A DNA stretch of 64,000 nucleotides. Source: Hevea brasiliensis (lineage: Eukaryota; Streptophyta; Magnoliopsida; Malpighiales; Euphorbiaceae). The stretch spans positions 55,284,735 to 55,348,734 of the forward strand of contig NC_079503.1 in assembly GCF_030052815.1 (NCBI RefSeq), written 5' to 3'. Positions 46,993 through 58,465 of the stretch are shown one piece after another; position 1 is the stretch's first letter; each line of letters begins with the position of its first letter. The notes below the pieces were generated by a model, which made no database searches, had not been told where the DNA came from, and worked only from the letters and a program-made list of their open reading frames with translations. The position numbers and the translations under genes are program-made.

Positions 46993-49900
46993 TGTAACAC
47001 CCTCCCTGTAGTAACTCCGTACATTCTACTGTTTCGGTGACTAGTGTGGGTCCGAACAGCTGGAACGTCCAAAAAAATATTTAAACTAAAGTGAGGAACC
47101 ATAATTAACTCAAATATTAATAAGAAAAATCTAGAAAAAATTTTAGAAATAAAATACAACTAAGTTAAATGAGCCAGTATCCTAGTGATGGGTAACTCAG
47201 TGGGAAGTTGCGGTTCTCGCAACTAGGAGCCCTAGACCCGAGGAAAATTCATAAAATAATTTTTGGGACTCCAGAGAAGGGTCATTGAAGTTCCTATGGC
47301 ATTAGAATGCGAAGAAAATGCTTAGAAAAATTTTTCAATCGGTGCAGACAATTTTAGTCTGTTAAGCCAAACGAAAGGCATTTTAATCATTTCGTCTTCA
47401 GAGATGATTTTTAGCCGACTTGTCCAGTTAAGTAAATAATTATTACAACATAAAATATGAATAAATATTGATAAAAATTAAATTAAAATTTAGTAGAAAA
47501 GAAAGAAAAAGACAATAGAATCAAATACCCAATTTTGGCATCATGCATATGCAAGCATGATGAAATTTGTGGGCCAATTAGAATTCAACAAGCACACACT
47601 AAAACAATTAAAAGGAGATAAAATTTGAAAAAAATTAGTTGTCTTCCTCCCTTGTTTCAGCCAGCCGAGACCCTTCCCTAAACCTTTTCCACCATTAAAG
47701 CTTTCTCAAAGCTTATATCTCATGCAATTCTACCATAAAAACCCTAGTCTTCTTCACAAAAAATTAACCTAGCACCTTGACGAAGCTTTAGGCAGTAGAA
47801 ATTTGAAGAAAAATTGAAGTTGTAATAAGCGCAAAGAGTATCCAATTCAAGGTTAGTGCATAAAATAATTTCTTTTCTTTCTTTAATCTTGTAAGCATGC
47901 TAAATCAAGTAGAAATTGTGTGAAATTAAAAGAAAAACTTGAGTAAATGAAATTTCTAAATTTGAAAGCCATGATAAAGTTTAAGGATTGTTGGTTTTTG
48001 ATGAAATTAAGTGGCTTAATTATATTATTGATGAGTATAGATGATGGATAAAGTGATTTGGTATGAGTTTGGTGTGTGTATGCCATCAAGTGGAAATTGG
48101 AGTTAGGGTTTGAGCATGAAATTGAGACTTTGATCATGCAATGGTGAAATTAAGTTTTAATGGTCAATTAGTGACCATTTGGTTATGTGTGAATGAGAAA
48201 TGAAGTGGTTTGTGTAGCGGGAATTGAAGTTAGTGTTGCTGCCTTGGCTGACCTGCAGAACTGACCATGAGTCTAGCAGGTTTAGGCAGTAATAACTGGA
48301 GTTTTAGAGGTTCAATTGGTGCAAGTCCAATTGGACATAAAACTAGACACATAATGGCACAATTTTGGTGAAGAAACCTTGCCCAGAAAATCAAACCAAG
48401 TTGACCTAAAAATTGCCCTAATCCGGGTGACTTGCATTCTGCCTGGGCAAAATGACTAAATGAACAATGCTTATTTATTTGGTCATAACTCAGTGTAGAA
48501 AGTCCAATTGACCTAAAAGTTTACCAGCAGAAAGCTGAGACATAGACCTATAACTTTCATGAAGAGGACAAATCCAAATTCTGACCATTACCTAGTCAAA
48601 TTGCCAACCAAACACAGGTTACCAAATCTGGCAGAACCAATTTTGCCCAGAATTTTGGATTCTGTCTAATCCAGCCAGTTATGGTTTTAAGGCCATAACT
48701 TAAGCTAAAAAACTCCAAATAGAGTGATTCAAAAAAGGAAATGTAACTAGAAAAAATAAGAAACAACTTTTATGAAGACAATTTTAACAAATTCCTACTG
48801 CACAAATGACCAATGGAACAGTAAATATGAGGCTTGAAATCTAAAAATTTTGAATAACTAACAATAAGCTTAGAAATGGTATTGGTAACCAATACCAACA
48901 ATTTTAGAATGTAAAATGTGGTATGTTGGGAGTATTAGAACCAATGTACCTATTGTCTATGCAAAAGTCAACATTTTAGTTGACTAATGAAATGAATAGT
49001 AACACCTAAACTTAAATTTCAAGAATTGAAAATTTTAAAATTGTAATATGCCCTAGTATACCTAGTAAGATTGGTTTGGATAGGTTGGCATGCCAATAGG
49101 GTTTAGTTAGCAGTACTGCACATAGCATTATGCCATTCTGTGATTTCATGGCTTTTAGCCATTCTGACATTGTGCTGATACTTGGCTTTGTGCCTAATGT
49201 CTTTACAGCCTATAAGCTGTTCTGTTGTACACCGAGATATACATATGGGATCGATGGTGTGACGGCCCGAGGTACTTGATACCCAGTGCTAGTTTACCCG
49301 TTTATCCAGTCCAGTCATCCAGTATAGGTTACTTGGGCAACCAAAAATGAAAGTGGATAAATTTAATGAAATTATGAATATAACAAGTACAAAATAAATA
49401 AGATTACCAATAATGATCGAAAAATTGTTTGCATAAGACATCAGGACATGCACTGTATATTTATTTACTATTATTTCATTTTATTTTATTATTAGTACCA
49501 CTAAGCATTATTGCTTAGCGCATTGCTTTTTGCCATGCGTAGGTTCTGGAGAGACCGACCGAGAGCCTAATAGACTACAGACTGGGTGAGACCTTCTTCA
49601 GCTTTGCATAGTTTCCGTGTCACCTCACCGTCATCAGTGCATTGGTAGGACACTAGGTTTTATTTTGATATTTTGTAATTAACTTTTACTTTCTCATGTG
49701 CAATTGAAACTCATGTAATGTATTTTGGTGTTAATGTAAATAGTGAGAATTGTGTTTATGAATGAAAAAAATTGAATATTTATGTATGACTTGTATATGA
49801 ATATCATAAGAAATGAATGATTGAGAAATGAAAATGTTATTGAAAAATATTGAGATTTTGATGATGAAATGGAGTTTGGGATTGATTGAGAATTTTGAAA

Positions 49901-50172
49901 GTGTTTTTCTCAGGTTTCGAAAAACTATTTTCTCCATTTTTAGCCGGTACTCTGTCGGATTTTCTATAAAATTTACGGAACCTCAAATAAATTTATGTTC
50001 TTCATAAATGATTTAAATGAATTATACTTCATAAATTGTATTTCATAACTATGAAAGAAATAAACAAGGAAGGATAAAAATAATTAAAATGATTGAAAAA
50101 AAAAATGGTGTCCCGATACACTATGTGGCATATCTTGCTCAGCTACACTGTAGACGGGTAAGGGGTGTCACA
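46993..50172 (+). repeat. Element D 5' LTR
   Basis: It runs from TGTAACACCC to GGGGTGTCACA. Landmarks: CATCATGC/GCATGATG dyad (47539-47562), donor-like CAAG/GTTAGTG (first donor base 47852), decayed long inverted repeat (48454-48484) and TAAGCA hairpin (49502-49517). Confidence 0.95.
49502..49517 (+). other. Conserved LTR hairpin (D, 5' LTR)
   Basis: TAAGCA-TTAT-TGCTTA, preceded by ACCAC and followed by GCGCATTGC. Confidence 0.6.
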
Positions 50173-50177
50173 TTTAG

Positions 50178-50190
50178 TGGTATCAGAGCA
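50178..50190 (+). other. Primer-binding site of element D (initiator tRNA-Met)
   Basis: TGGTATCAGAGCA lies five bases after the 5' LTR, as in element I. Confidence 0.92.
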
Positions 50191-50299
50191 CGGTTTAGGC
50201 ATTTTTGGGCCTAGATTGAGTCCATACCATGCATTGCATTTGTAAGAGTTGAGGTGACACTAATGCAGATCTATTTGTCTTTGTTATTTTGATTAGGAT

Positions 50300-51520
50300 A
50301 TAGACCTTACATCTCAGAGGGCAGTTGAGGAGGAAGTGGAGAGTCATGCTCCACCTGCAGCAGTTGAGACTGGGGGTAAGGGAGAACCTGCTCCAACAGA
50401 GCCTGCTCAGCCTCCACAGGTCATGTTTCAGCAAATGGTTGAATTCTTCAGACAAATGGCTGGGGTAATGCCACCACCACCTCCACAGCAGAAATCACAC
50501 CTGAAAAGACTAAAAAAATTTGGAGCAATTGATTTCTTTGGCAAGAGAGAAGATGATTCTATTACAGCCGAAAATTGGTTGAACAGAACAGGAAGGGTTT
50601 TAAAACAACTCCATTGCACTCTAGAACAAAATCTAGAAGCTGTTGTATCTCTGTTGCAAGATGATGCCTACCAATAGTGGGATACAGTGTCTAGCGAAGT
50701 GCAGCCAGAAGTAATAAATTGGGACTTCTTCCTCTCAGAATTCAAGAAAAAGTATGTGGGTAGTGTATACCTGGAAGAGAGAAGAAGAGAGTTCATTAAC
50801 CTGAGGCAGAGACAACTGACAGTGGCAGAGTATGAAAAGGAATTTGTCATACTGAGCCACTACAGAAGGGAGATAGTCCCTAGTTAGGCCAAAAGGTGTA
50901 AGAGATTTGAAGAGGGATTAAATGATAATATAAAGATTATGATCATTGCCTTGGGAATCATAGACTTCACCAAGTTAGTGGAAGCTGCAATAAAAGTTGA
51001 AAATGTTAGAATAAGTGAGTAGACCAGAAGAGAGAGACAGCAGAAGAGGGGCCCGGGTCAGTCTAGTTCATCTCCAGTACCAGGGAAGAAGTTCAAAGGT
51101 CCACCTGCACAGAGTTCAGGTCAACCTCAAGGTCGTGGTCGACCTCGGGGCCTGTGCCACGCTCACCCCTAGGAGAGGTCAGTCCACACCATCAGTGGGC
51201 AGCTCTCCAGGGATGGGGTTTAGGGGACCAGCCCCAGCATCTTCTGCATGTTCGCATTGCCTGAAATGGCATAAGGGGGAGTGTTGGAGAGTGATTGGTG
51301 CCTGCTTAAGGTGTGGATCGACAGAGCATCAGTTGAGGAATTGTCCACGCAGAACTGCTACAACTGCTCCAACACAAGTAGATAGACCTGCTCCTGTACC
51401 ACAAAGGGATAGGAAATCTTGCAAATCTAAGGCAGTGGGACCATTACAGAGACTTGTATCTGAGCCAGCAGAGAGGCCTGAGCGCAGACCACCTGCCAGA
51501 GCCTATGCTATGAGAGCTTA
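50300..51520 (+). pseudogene. Element D gag
   Basis: Alignment with I places the gag start at 50300-50302, where ATG has become ATA. The frame continues with a Pro-rich stretch, HLKRLKKFGAIDFFGKREDD, WLNRTGRVLKQLHC and the Retrotrans_gag core. There are nonsense codons at 50675-50677 (TAG for Trp), 50885-50887 and 51019-51021 (TAG for Gln), and a frameshift near 51150. The Cys-rich CSHCLKWHKGEC and the CCHC knuckle CLRCGSTEHQLRNC (51303-51344) are preserved. Unlike I, it lacks the 4-base deletion after REDD, so this region is more ancestral here. Confidence 0.9.
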
Positions 51521-52973
51521 GGAGGAGCAAGATACCTCGGATGTCATCAGGGGTACATTCTCCCTCTATAATACATCTGTGCAGGCATTGGTGGATCCAG
51601 GATCCACTCATTCATACATCTGCATCAACCTACCCGTAGAAAGGGGGATACTAGAAGGGGAGAGTGATCAAGACATCCTGGTCACTAATCCATTGGGCCA
51701 CAGTGTAGTGGTGAACAAAGTGTACAAGGGTTGCCCGTTAAAGATTCAGGGGTATGAATTCTTGGCAGACCTGATTGAGTTACCTTTCCATGAGTTTGAC
51801 GTGATTTTGGGAATAGACTGGTTGTCACGTCATCAGGCAATGGTTGATTGTAAATTGAAGAGAATTTCTTCAAAAACTCCTGAGGGTAGTGAGATCACAA
51901 TTGTGGGGGAAAGGACAGATTTCTTATCCAATGTCATCTCAGCCACAATTGCAAGAAAACTTATGGGAAAAGGCTGTGAAGCCTACCTAGCACATGTGGT
52001 GGATACTAGGCAGGCTAAGCTAGATCTATGTGACATACCCACAGTAAGAGACTTCCCAGATGTGTTCCCTGAAGAATTGCCTGGATTGCCACCAGCAAGG
52101 GAAGTCGAATTTGCTATTGAAATACTGCTGGGTACAACACCAATCTCTATTGCTCCTTATAGGATGGCACCCATAGAATTGAAGGAACTGAAAATCCAGT
52201 TACAGGAGTTGCTGGATAAGGGGTTCATACGCCCTAGTGTGTCATTATGGGGAGCTCTAATGCTGCTTGTGAAAAAGAAGGATGGGACTTTGAGGTTGTG
52301 CATCGATTGCCGGCAGTTGAATAAAGTGACAGTGAAGAACAAATATCCATTGCCTAGAATTGATGATCTGTTTGATCAGTTGAAGGGAGCAGGAGTATTT
52401 TCTAAAATTGATCTCAGATCAGGGTATCATCAGTTGAGGGTGAAGGATGCAGATGTGCCAAAGACTGCATTTAGGACCCGGTATGGGCATTATGAGTTTC
52501 TGGTGATGCTCTTTGGCCTAACAAATGCACCAGTGGCATTCATAGACCTTATGAACCGTATCTTCCATCCATACCTAGATCAGTTCATAGTGGTCTTTAT
52601 TGATGATATTTTGGTGTATTTCAAGACCAGTGAAGAACATGATGAGCATTTGAGGATTGTTCTACAAACCATGAGAGAAAAGAAGCTATTTGCTAAGTTG
52701 TCCAAGTGTGAATTTTGGTTAAATAAGATTATATTCCTTGGACACATAGTTTCAGCTGATGGGATTAGGGTGGATCCTAAGAAAATAGAAGCAGTGATGG
52801 AATGGAAGCCTCCCAGGAATACAACTGAGGTTAGAAGTTTCTTGGGGCTAACTGGGTATTACAAAAGATTTGTGAAGAGATTTTCGTTAATAGCTGCTCC
52901 AATAACCAAGTTGTTACACAAGAATGTCAGATTGGCTGGAATAACAAGTGTCAGGCTAGTTTTGAGAAGTTGA
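51521..52973 (+). pseudogene. Element D protease and reverse transcriptase
   Basis: The open frame 51579-52973 holds [12 protein letters not shown] (protease), [10 protein letters not shown], then RT blocks [58 protein letters not shown] and the catalytic FIDD (52596-52607). Changes at conserved places (DYRQ to DCRQ, MPFG to MLFG) would probably impair RT even within the open frame. A 1-base deletion near 52935 shifts the end. Confidence 0.92.
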
Positions 52974-53506
52974 AGGCTATGTTGACAGAGGCACCAGTAT
53001 TAACACAGCCAATGTCGGGAAAGGACTTTGTGGTCTACAGTGATGCCTCTCATAATGGGTTAGGGTGTGTATTGATACAAGAGGGGAAGGTAGTCGCTTA
53101 TGCTTCCAGGCAGCTAAGGCCACATGAACAGAATTACCCTACCCATGATCTAGAACTTACAACAATTATCTTCGCACTGAAGATATAGAGGCATTACTTG
53201 TATGGTGAAAAGTGCTACATTTACACAGACCACAAAAGTCTGAAATACTTGCCAACCCAGAAGGAACTCAACCTCAGACAGAGATGATGGATTGAGTTCC
53301 TAAAGGACTATGATTGTGTGATTGACTACCATCCTGGGAAGGCAAATATAGTTGATGATGCTTTAAGCAGAAAATCTATCACAGCCTTGAGATCATTGAA
53401 TGCCCGTCTATCCTTGGCTCAAGATGGAGCTATTTTGGCTGAGTTGCAAGTGAGGCCAAACCTGCTACAGCAGATTTTAGATGGGTAAAAGGTAGATGAG
53501 AAATTA
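52970..53506 (+). pseudogene. Element D RNase H
   Basis: It reads [34 protein letters not shown], then TAG (53186-53188; Trp expected), [28 protein letters not shown] (Arg CGA to TGA near 53286) and DALSRKSI. A TAA near 53488 closes the segment. The pattern of stops fits C-to-T changes on one or other strand. Confidence 0.9.
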
Positions 53507-54994
53507 ATGGCTACTGTGAGTAAAATCTCAGAGGGGAAAGCAATTGACTATGAGGTGAAAGCAGATGGGTGTCTGTACTACAAAGGAAGATTATGTGTAC
53601 CAGATGATGGGGAATTGAAAGTCAGTATTCTAAAAGAGGCACACACCAGTGTTTATGCTATGCACCCGGGAAGTACAAAAATGTTTCATGACTTGAAACT
53701 TCATTATTGGTGGCCTAGTATGAAGAAGGACATAGCTGACTATGTGACTAAATGCATGACGTGTCAGCAAGTCAAGGCAGAACATCAAGTTCCATCAGGT
53801 TTGCTACAGCCTATACGCATACCTGAATGAAAATGGGATCGGGTCACCATGTATTTTGTAAGTGGTCTACCTCTCACCCAGAAGAAGCATGATGCAGTAT
53901 GGGTGATAGTAGATAGATTGACGAAGTCAACATATTTTTTACCAGTTAGGACTGACTACTCACTGGAGAAGCTAACAGAATTGTATATCAGTGAGATAGT
54001 TAGACTGTATGGAATTCCACTTTCCATCATATCTGATCAAGACCCAAGGTTTACATCGAGATTTTGGAAGAAGTTGCATGAATCTTTGGGTACACAACTC
54101 CACTTTAGCACAGCTTTCCATCCTCAGACAGATGGGCAATCAGAAAGAGTAATCCAGATAAACAATTGAAACCAATTGAACTTATAAAAATATTGAACTG
54201 AAATGATAATAATAACATGAAATATATGTCAAGTCCTTGAGGATATGCTAAGAAGTTGTGTCATTGAATTTGAGGGAAGTTGGGATAGATACCTCCCACT
54301 GGCAGAATTTGCATATAACAATAGCTACCAAGCTAGCATCCAAATGGCCCCGTATGAAGCACTGTATGGGAGAAAATGTAGAACTCCAGTGTGCTGGACT
54401 GAATTGGGAGAAGACAAACTGGTAGGGCCAGACTTGGTGAAACAGACATAGGAGAAGGTAAAGCTAATCAAAGCCAATCTGAAGGTTACCTCAGACAGAC
54501 AAAAATCCTATGCCGACCTAAAGAGAAAAGAAATAAAATACACAATTGGCGATAAAGTGTTCCTCAAGGTGTCACCGTGGAAGAAGGTACTGAGGTTTGG
54601 AAGAAAAGGTAAGTTAAACCCTAGGTTCATTAGCCTATATGCAGTCGTTGGACGTGTGGGTCCAGTGGCCTACAGGATAGATTTACCACCAGAGCTGGAT
54701 AAGATCCACAATGTGTTCCACGTATCTATGCTAAGAAGATACCGCTCAGATCCTTCACATGTCATCTCCATGGAAGAAATTGAAGTACAACCGGATTTGA
54801 CATATGAAGAAGAACCCATACGGATCCTAGCTCGGGAAGTGAAAGAGTTGAGGAGTAAGCAGATTCCACTGGTGAAAGTACTTTGGAGGCACCACAACAC
54901 TGAGAAGGCAACTTGGGAAAGTGAAGAGACAATGAGGCAGCAATTCCCTCAACTGTTTGCATTAGGTAAATTTCGAAAACGAAATTTAAATTAG
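53507..54994 (+). pseudogene. Element D integrase with chromodomain-like tail
   Basis: It has the same layout as the intact copy in I. The HHCC zinc finger (AHTSVYAMHPGSTKM .. CMTCQQVK) is present. A TGA at 53827-53829 replaces Trp in PEWKW. VTMDFV reads VTMYFV, so the first catalytic Asp is lost. ISDQDPRF and GQSERVIQ keep the second Asp and the Glu. A 75-bp insert (54158-54232) interrupts the frame right after VIQ, and TAG at 54449-54451 follows. The tail PLVKVLWRHHNTEKATWESE is preserved to 54994. Confidence 0.92.
54158..54232 (+). other. 75-bp insert inside D integrase
   Basis: Relative to element I, 75 AT-rich bases lie between ATCCAG and GTCCTTGAG. The insert contains an in-frame stop, has no GT-AG ends and no obvious duplication at its borders. 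Its origin is unknown. Confidence 0.85.
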
Positions 54995-55005
54995 AGAGGA
55001 AGAGT
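54991..55005 (+). other. Polypurine tract of element D
   Basis: TTAGAGAGGAAGAGT, directly before the 3' LTR. Confidence 0.85.
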
Positions 55006-58000
55006 TGTAACACTCTCCCTGTAGCAACTCCGTACATTCTACTGTTCTGGTGACCAGTGTGGGTTCGGACAGCTAGAACGTCTAGAAAAATATTTAAACT
55101 AAAGTGAGGAACCATAATTAACTCAAATATTAATAAGAAAAATCTAGAAAAAATTTTAGAAATAAAATACAACTAAGTTAAATGAGCCAGTACCCTAGTG
55201 ATGGATAACCTAGTGGGAAGTTGCGGTTCTCGCAACTAGGAGCCCTAGACCCAAAGGAAAATTCATAAAATAATTTTTAGGACTCCAGAGAAGGGTCATT
55301 GAAGTTCCTATAGCATTAGAATGCCAAGAAAATGCTTAGAAAAATTTTTCAATTAGTACAGACAATTTTAGTCTGTTAAGCCAAACGAAAGGCATTTTGG
55401 TCATTTCGTCTTCAGAGATAATTTTTGGCCAACTTGTCCAGTTAAGTAAATAATTATTATGACATAAAATATTAATAAATATTGCTAAAAATTAAATTGA
55501 AATTGAGTAGAAAAGAAAGAAAAAGAAAATAGAATCAAATACCCAATTTTGACATCATGCATATGCAAGCATGATGCAATAAAATTTATGGACCAATTAG
55601 AATTCAACAAGCACACATTAAAACAATTAAAAGGAGATAAAATTTGAAAAAAATCAGTTGTCTTCCTCCCTTGTTTCAGCCAGCTGAGACCCTTCCCTAA
55701 ACCTTTTCCACCATTAAAGCTTTCTCAAAGCTTATATCCCATGCAATTTTACCATAAAAACCCTAGCCTTCTTCACAAAAAATTAACCTAGCACCTCGAG
55801 GAAGCTTTAGGCAGCAGAAATTTGAAGAAAAATTGAAGTTGTAATAAGCCCAAAGAGTATCCAATTCAAGATTAGTGCACTAAACAATTTATTTTCTTTC
55901 TTTAATCTTGTAAGCATGCTAAATCAAGTAGAAATTGTGTGAAATTAAAAGAAAAACTTGAGTAAATGAAATCTCTAAATTTGGCAGCCATGAGAAAGTT
56001 TAAGGATTATTGGTTTTTGATGAAATTAAATGGCTTAATTATGTTATTGATGAGTATACATGATGGATAAAGTGATTTAATATGAGTTTGGTGTGTGCAT
56101 GCCATGAAGTGAAAATTGGAGTTAGGGTTTGAGCATGAAATTGAGACTTTGATCATGCAATGCTAAAAGTAAGTTTTAATGGTCAATTAGTGACCATTTG
56201 GTTATGTGTGAATAAGAAATGAAGTGGTTTGTGTAGTGGGTATTGAAGTTAGTGTTGCTGCCTTGTCTGACCTACAGGACTAACCATGAGTCCAGCAGGT
56301 TTGGGTAGCAATAACTGGAGTTGTAGAGGTTCAATTGGTGTAAGGCCAATTGGACATGAAACTAGACACATAATGGCATAATTTTGGTGAAGAAACCTCA
56401 TTCAGAAAATCAAACCAAGTTGACCTAAAAATTGCCCTAATCTGGATCACTTACATTCTGACTGGGCAAAATGACCAAATGAACAATACATATTCATTTG
56501 GTCATAACTTAGTGTAGGAAGGTCCAATTGACCTGAAATTTTACCAGCAGAGAGCTGAGACATATACCTACAACTTTCATGGAGAACACAAATCCAAATT
56601 CTAATCATTACCTAGTCAAATTGCCAACCAAACTTAGGTTACCAAATCTAGCAGAACCAGTTTTGCCCAAAATTTTGGATTCTGTCCAATCCGGCCAGTT
56701 ATGGTTTTTAGGTCATAACTTGAGCTAAAAAAGTTCAAATGGAGTGATTCAAAATACGAAATGTAACTAGACAAAATAAGGAACAACTTTCATGAAGACA
56801 ATTTTGCCAAATTCCTACTGTACAAATGACTAATGGAACAGTAAATATGAGGCTTGAAATCTAAAAATTTTGAATAACTAACACTAAGCTTAAAAATGGC
56901 ATTGGCAACCAATACCAACAATTTTAGAATGTAAAATGTGGTATGTTGGGAGTATTAGAACCAATGTACCTATTGTCTATGCAAAAGTCAACATTTTAGT
57001 TGACTAATGAAATGAATAGTAACACCTAAACTTAAATTTCAAGAATTGAAAAATTTAACAGTGTAACATGCCCTAGTACACCTAGCAAGATTAGTTTGGA
57101 TAGGTTGGCATGCCAATAGGGTTTAGTTAGCAGTACTACCCATGGCATTATGCCATTTTGTGATTTCATAGCTTTTAGCCATTCTGACATTGTGTTGACA
57201 CTTGGCCTTGTGCCTAATGTTATTACAGCCTATTAGCTGTTCTGTTGCACACTGGGAGATACATATGTGATCGATGGTGTGATGGCCCGACGTACTTGAT
57301 ACCCAGTGCCAATTTACCCATTTTTCTAGTCCAGTCGTCCAGTATAGGTTACTTGGGCAACCAAAAATGAAAGTGGATAAATTTAATGAAATTATAAATA
57401 TAACAAGTACAAAATAAATAAGATTACCAATAATGATTGAAAATTTGTTTGCATAAGACATTAGGACATGCACTGCATATTTATTTACTGTTATTTTATT
57501 TTATTTTATTATTAGCACCACTAAGCATTATTGCTTAGCGCATTGCTTTTTGCCACACATAGGCTCTGGAGAGACCGACCGAGAGCCCAGTAGACTACAG
57601 ACTGGGTGAGACCTTCTGCAGCTCTACATAGTGTCCGCATCACCTCACCGTCATCAGTGCATTGGTAGGACACTAGGTTTTATTTTGATATTTTGTAATT
57701 AACTTTTACTTTCTCATATGCAATGGAACCTCATGTAATGTATTTTGGTATTAATGTAAATAGTGAGAATCGTGTTTATGAATGAAAAAAATTGAATACT
57801 TATGTATGACTTGTATATGAATATCATAAGAAATGAATGATTGAAAATTGGAAATGTTATTGAAAAATATTGAGATTTTGATGATGAAATGGAGTTTGAG
57901 ATTGATTGAGAATTTTGGAAGTATTTTTCTTAGGTTCCGAAGAACTATTTTCTCAATTTTTAGTCGGTACTCTGCCGGATTTTCTATAAAATTTGTGGAA

Positions 58001-58191
58001 CCTCAAATAAATTTATGTTCTTCATAAATGATTTAAATGAATTATACTTCACAAATTATATTTCATAACTATGAAAGAAATAAATAAGGAAGGATAAAAA
58101 TAATTAAAATGATTGAAAAAAAAATGGTGTTCCGATATACTGTGTAGCATATCTTACTCAGCTACACTGTAGATGGGTAAGGGGTGTCACA
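55006..58191 (+). repeat. Element D 3' LTR
   Basis: It runs from TGTAACACTC to GGGGTGTCACA, 3186 bp. It holds the CATCATGC/GCATGATG dyad at 55553-55576. The donor-like site is CAAG/ATTAGTG here (GT lost). The long inverted repeat is at 56473-56503 and the hairpin at 57522-57537. Confidence 0.95.
57522..57537 (+). other. Conserved LTR hairpin (D, 3' LTR)
   Basis: TAAGCA-TTAT-TGCTTA, preceded by GCACCAC and followed by GCGCATTGC. Confidence 0.6.
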
Positions 58192-58465
58192 ATGATGATG
58201 TATGTGTTATGTTAATCCTTTTTGAGAGTATGCATATTGAACCATTATGCTTTTGAACTTATGTGTGTTAAGGTTCAAATTATAAACCATTTTTATATTA
58301 TGAATGTATGAAAAGACTAAAGTCTAATAATTTGGAGTATGCTTAGATAGTGAGATACAAGAATGTGTGTATGTTTTACATGTTTTACGCTTGCTATGGG
58401 TTCTGACAGCCTTAAACTGACTTGATCCCTAAAGTCGATAATGGCCCCTAGTTTGGGTTGTTATA
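58192..58465 (+). repeat. Element A 3' LTR, segment 2
   Basis: This resumes element A's LTR after D. The probable end is GGGTTGTTATA at about 58465, taken as a decayed ...GTTACA. The exact end is uncertain because A's 5' LTR is not in the window for comparison. Confidence 0.6.

Larger units (their letters stand above)
46993..58191 (+). mobile_element. Complete Ty3/gypsy element D (Tekay/Del-like chromovirus)
   Basis: This 11199-bp element is flanked by perfect ATGAT at 46988-46992 and 58192-58196. Its LTRs are 46993-50172 and 55006-58191, with an initiator tRNA-Met primer site at 50178. It has gag, protease, RT, RNase H, integrase and a chromodomain-like tail in that order, and a polypurine tract before the 3' LTR. 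It is closely related to I but more decayed: the gag start ATG is ATA, there are several stops and frameshifts, and integrase has a 75-bp insert. About ten differences in the first 100 LTR bases, with fewer beyond, make it older than I. Confidence 0.95.

Noticed and set aside
54158..54232. An intron in element D integrase
   Set aside because: The insert lacks GT-AG ends and contains no clear branch or polypyrimidine tract; element I has uninterrupted coding sequence here.
57123..57473. A 116-codon minus-strand frame in the D 3' LTR
   Set aside because: The other D LTR has no equivalent open frame, and it lacks any recognisable domain.
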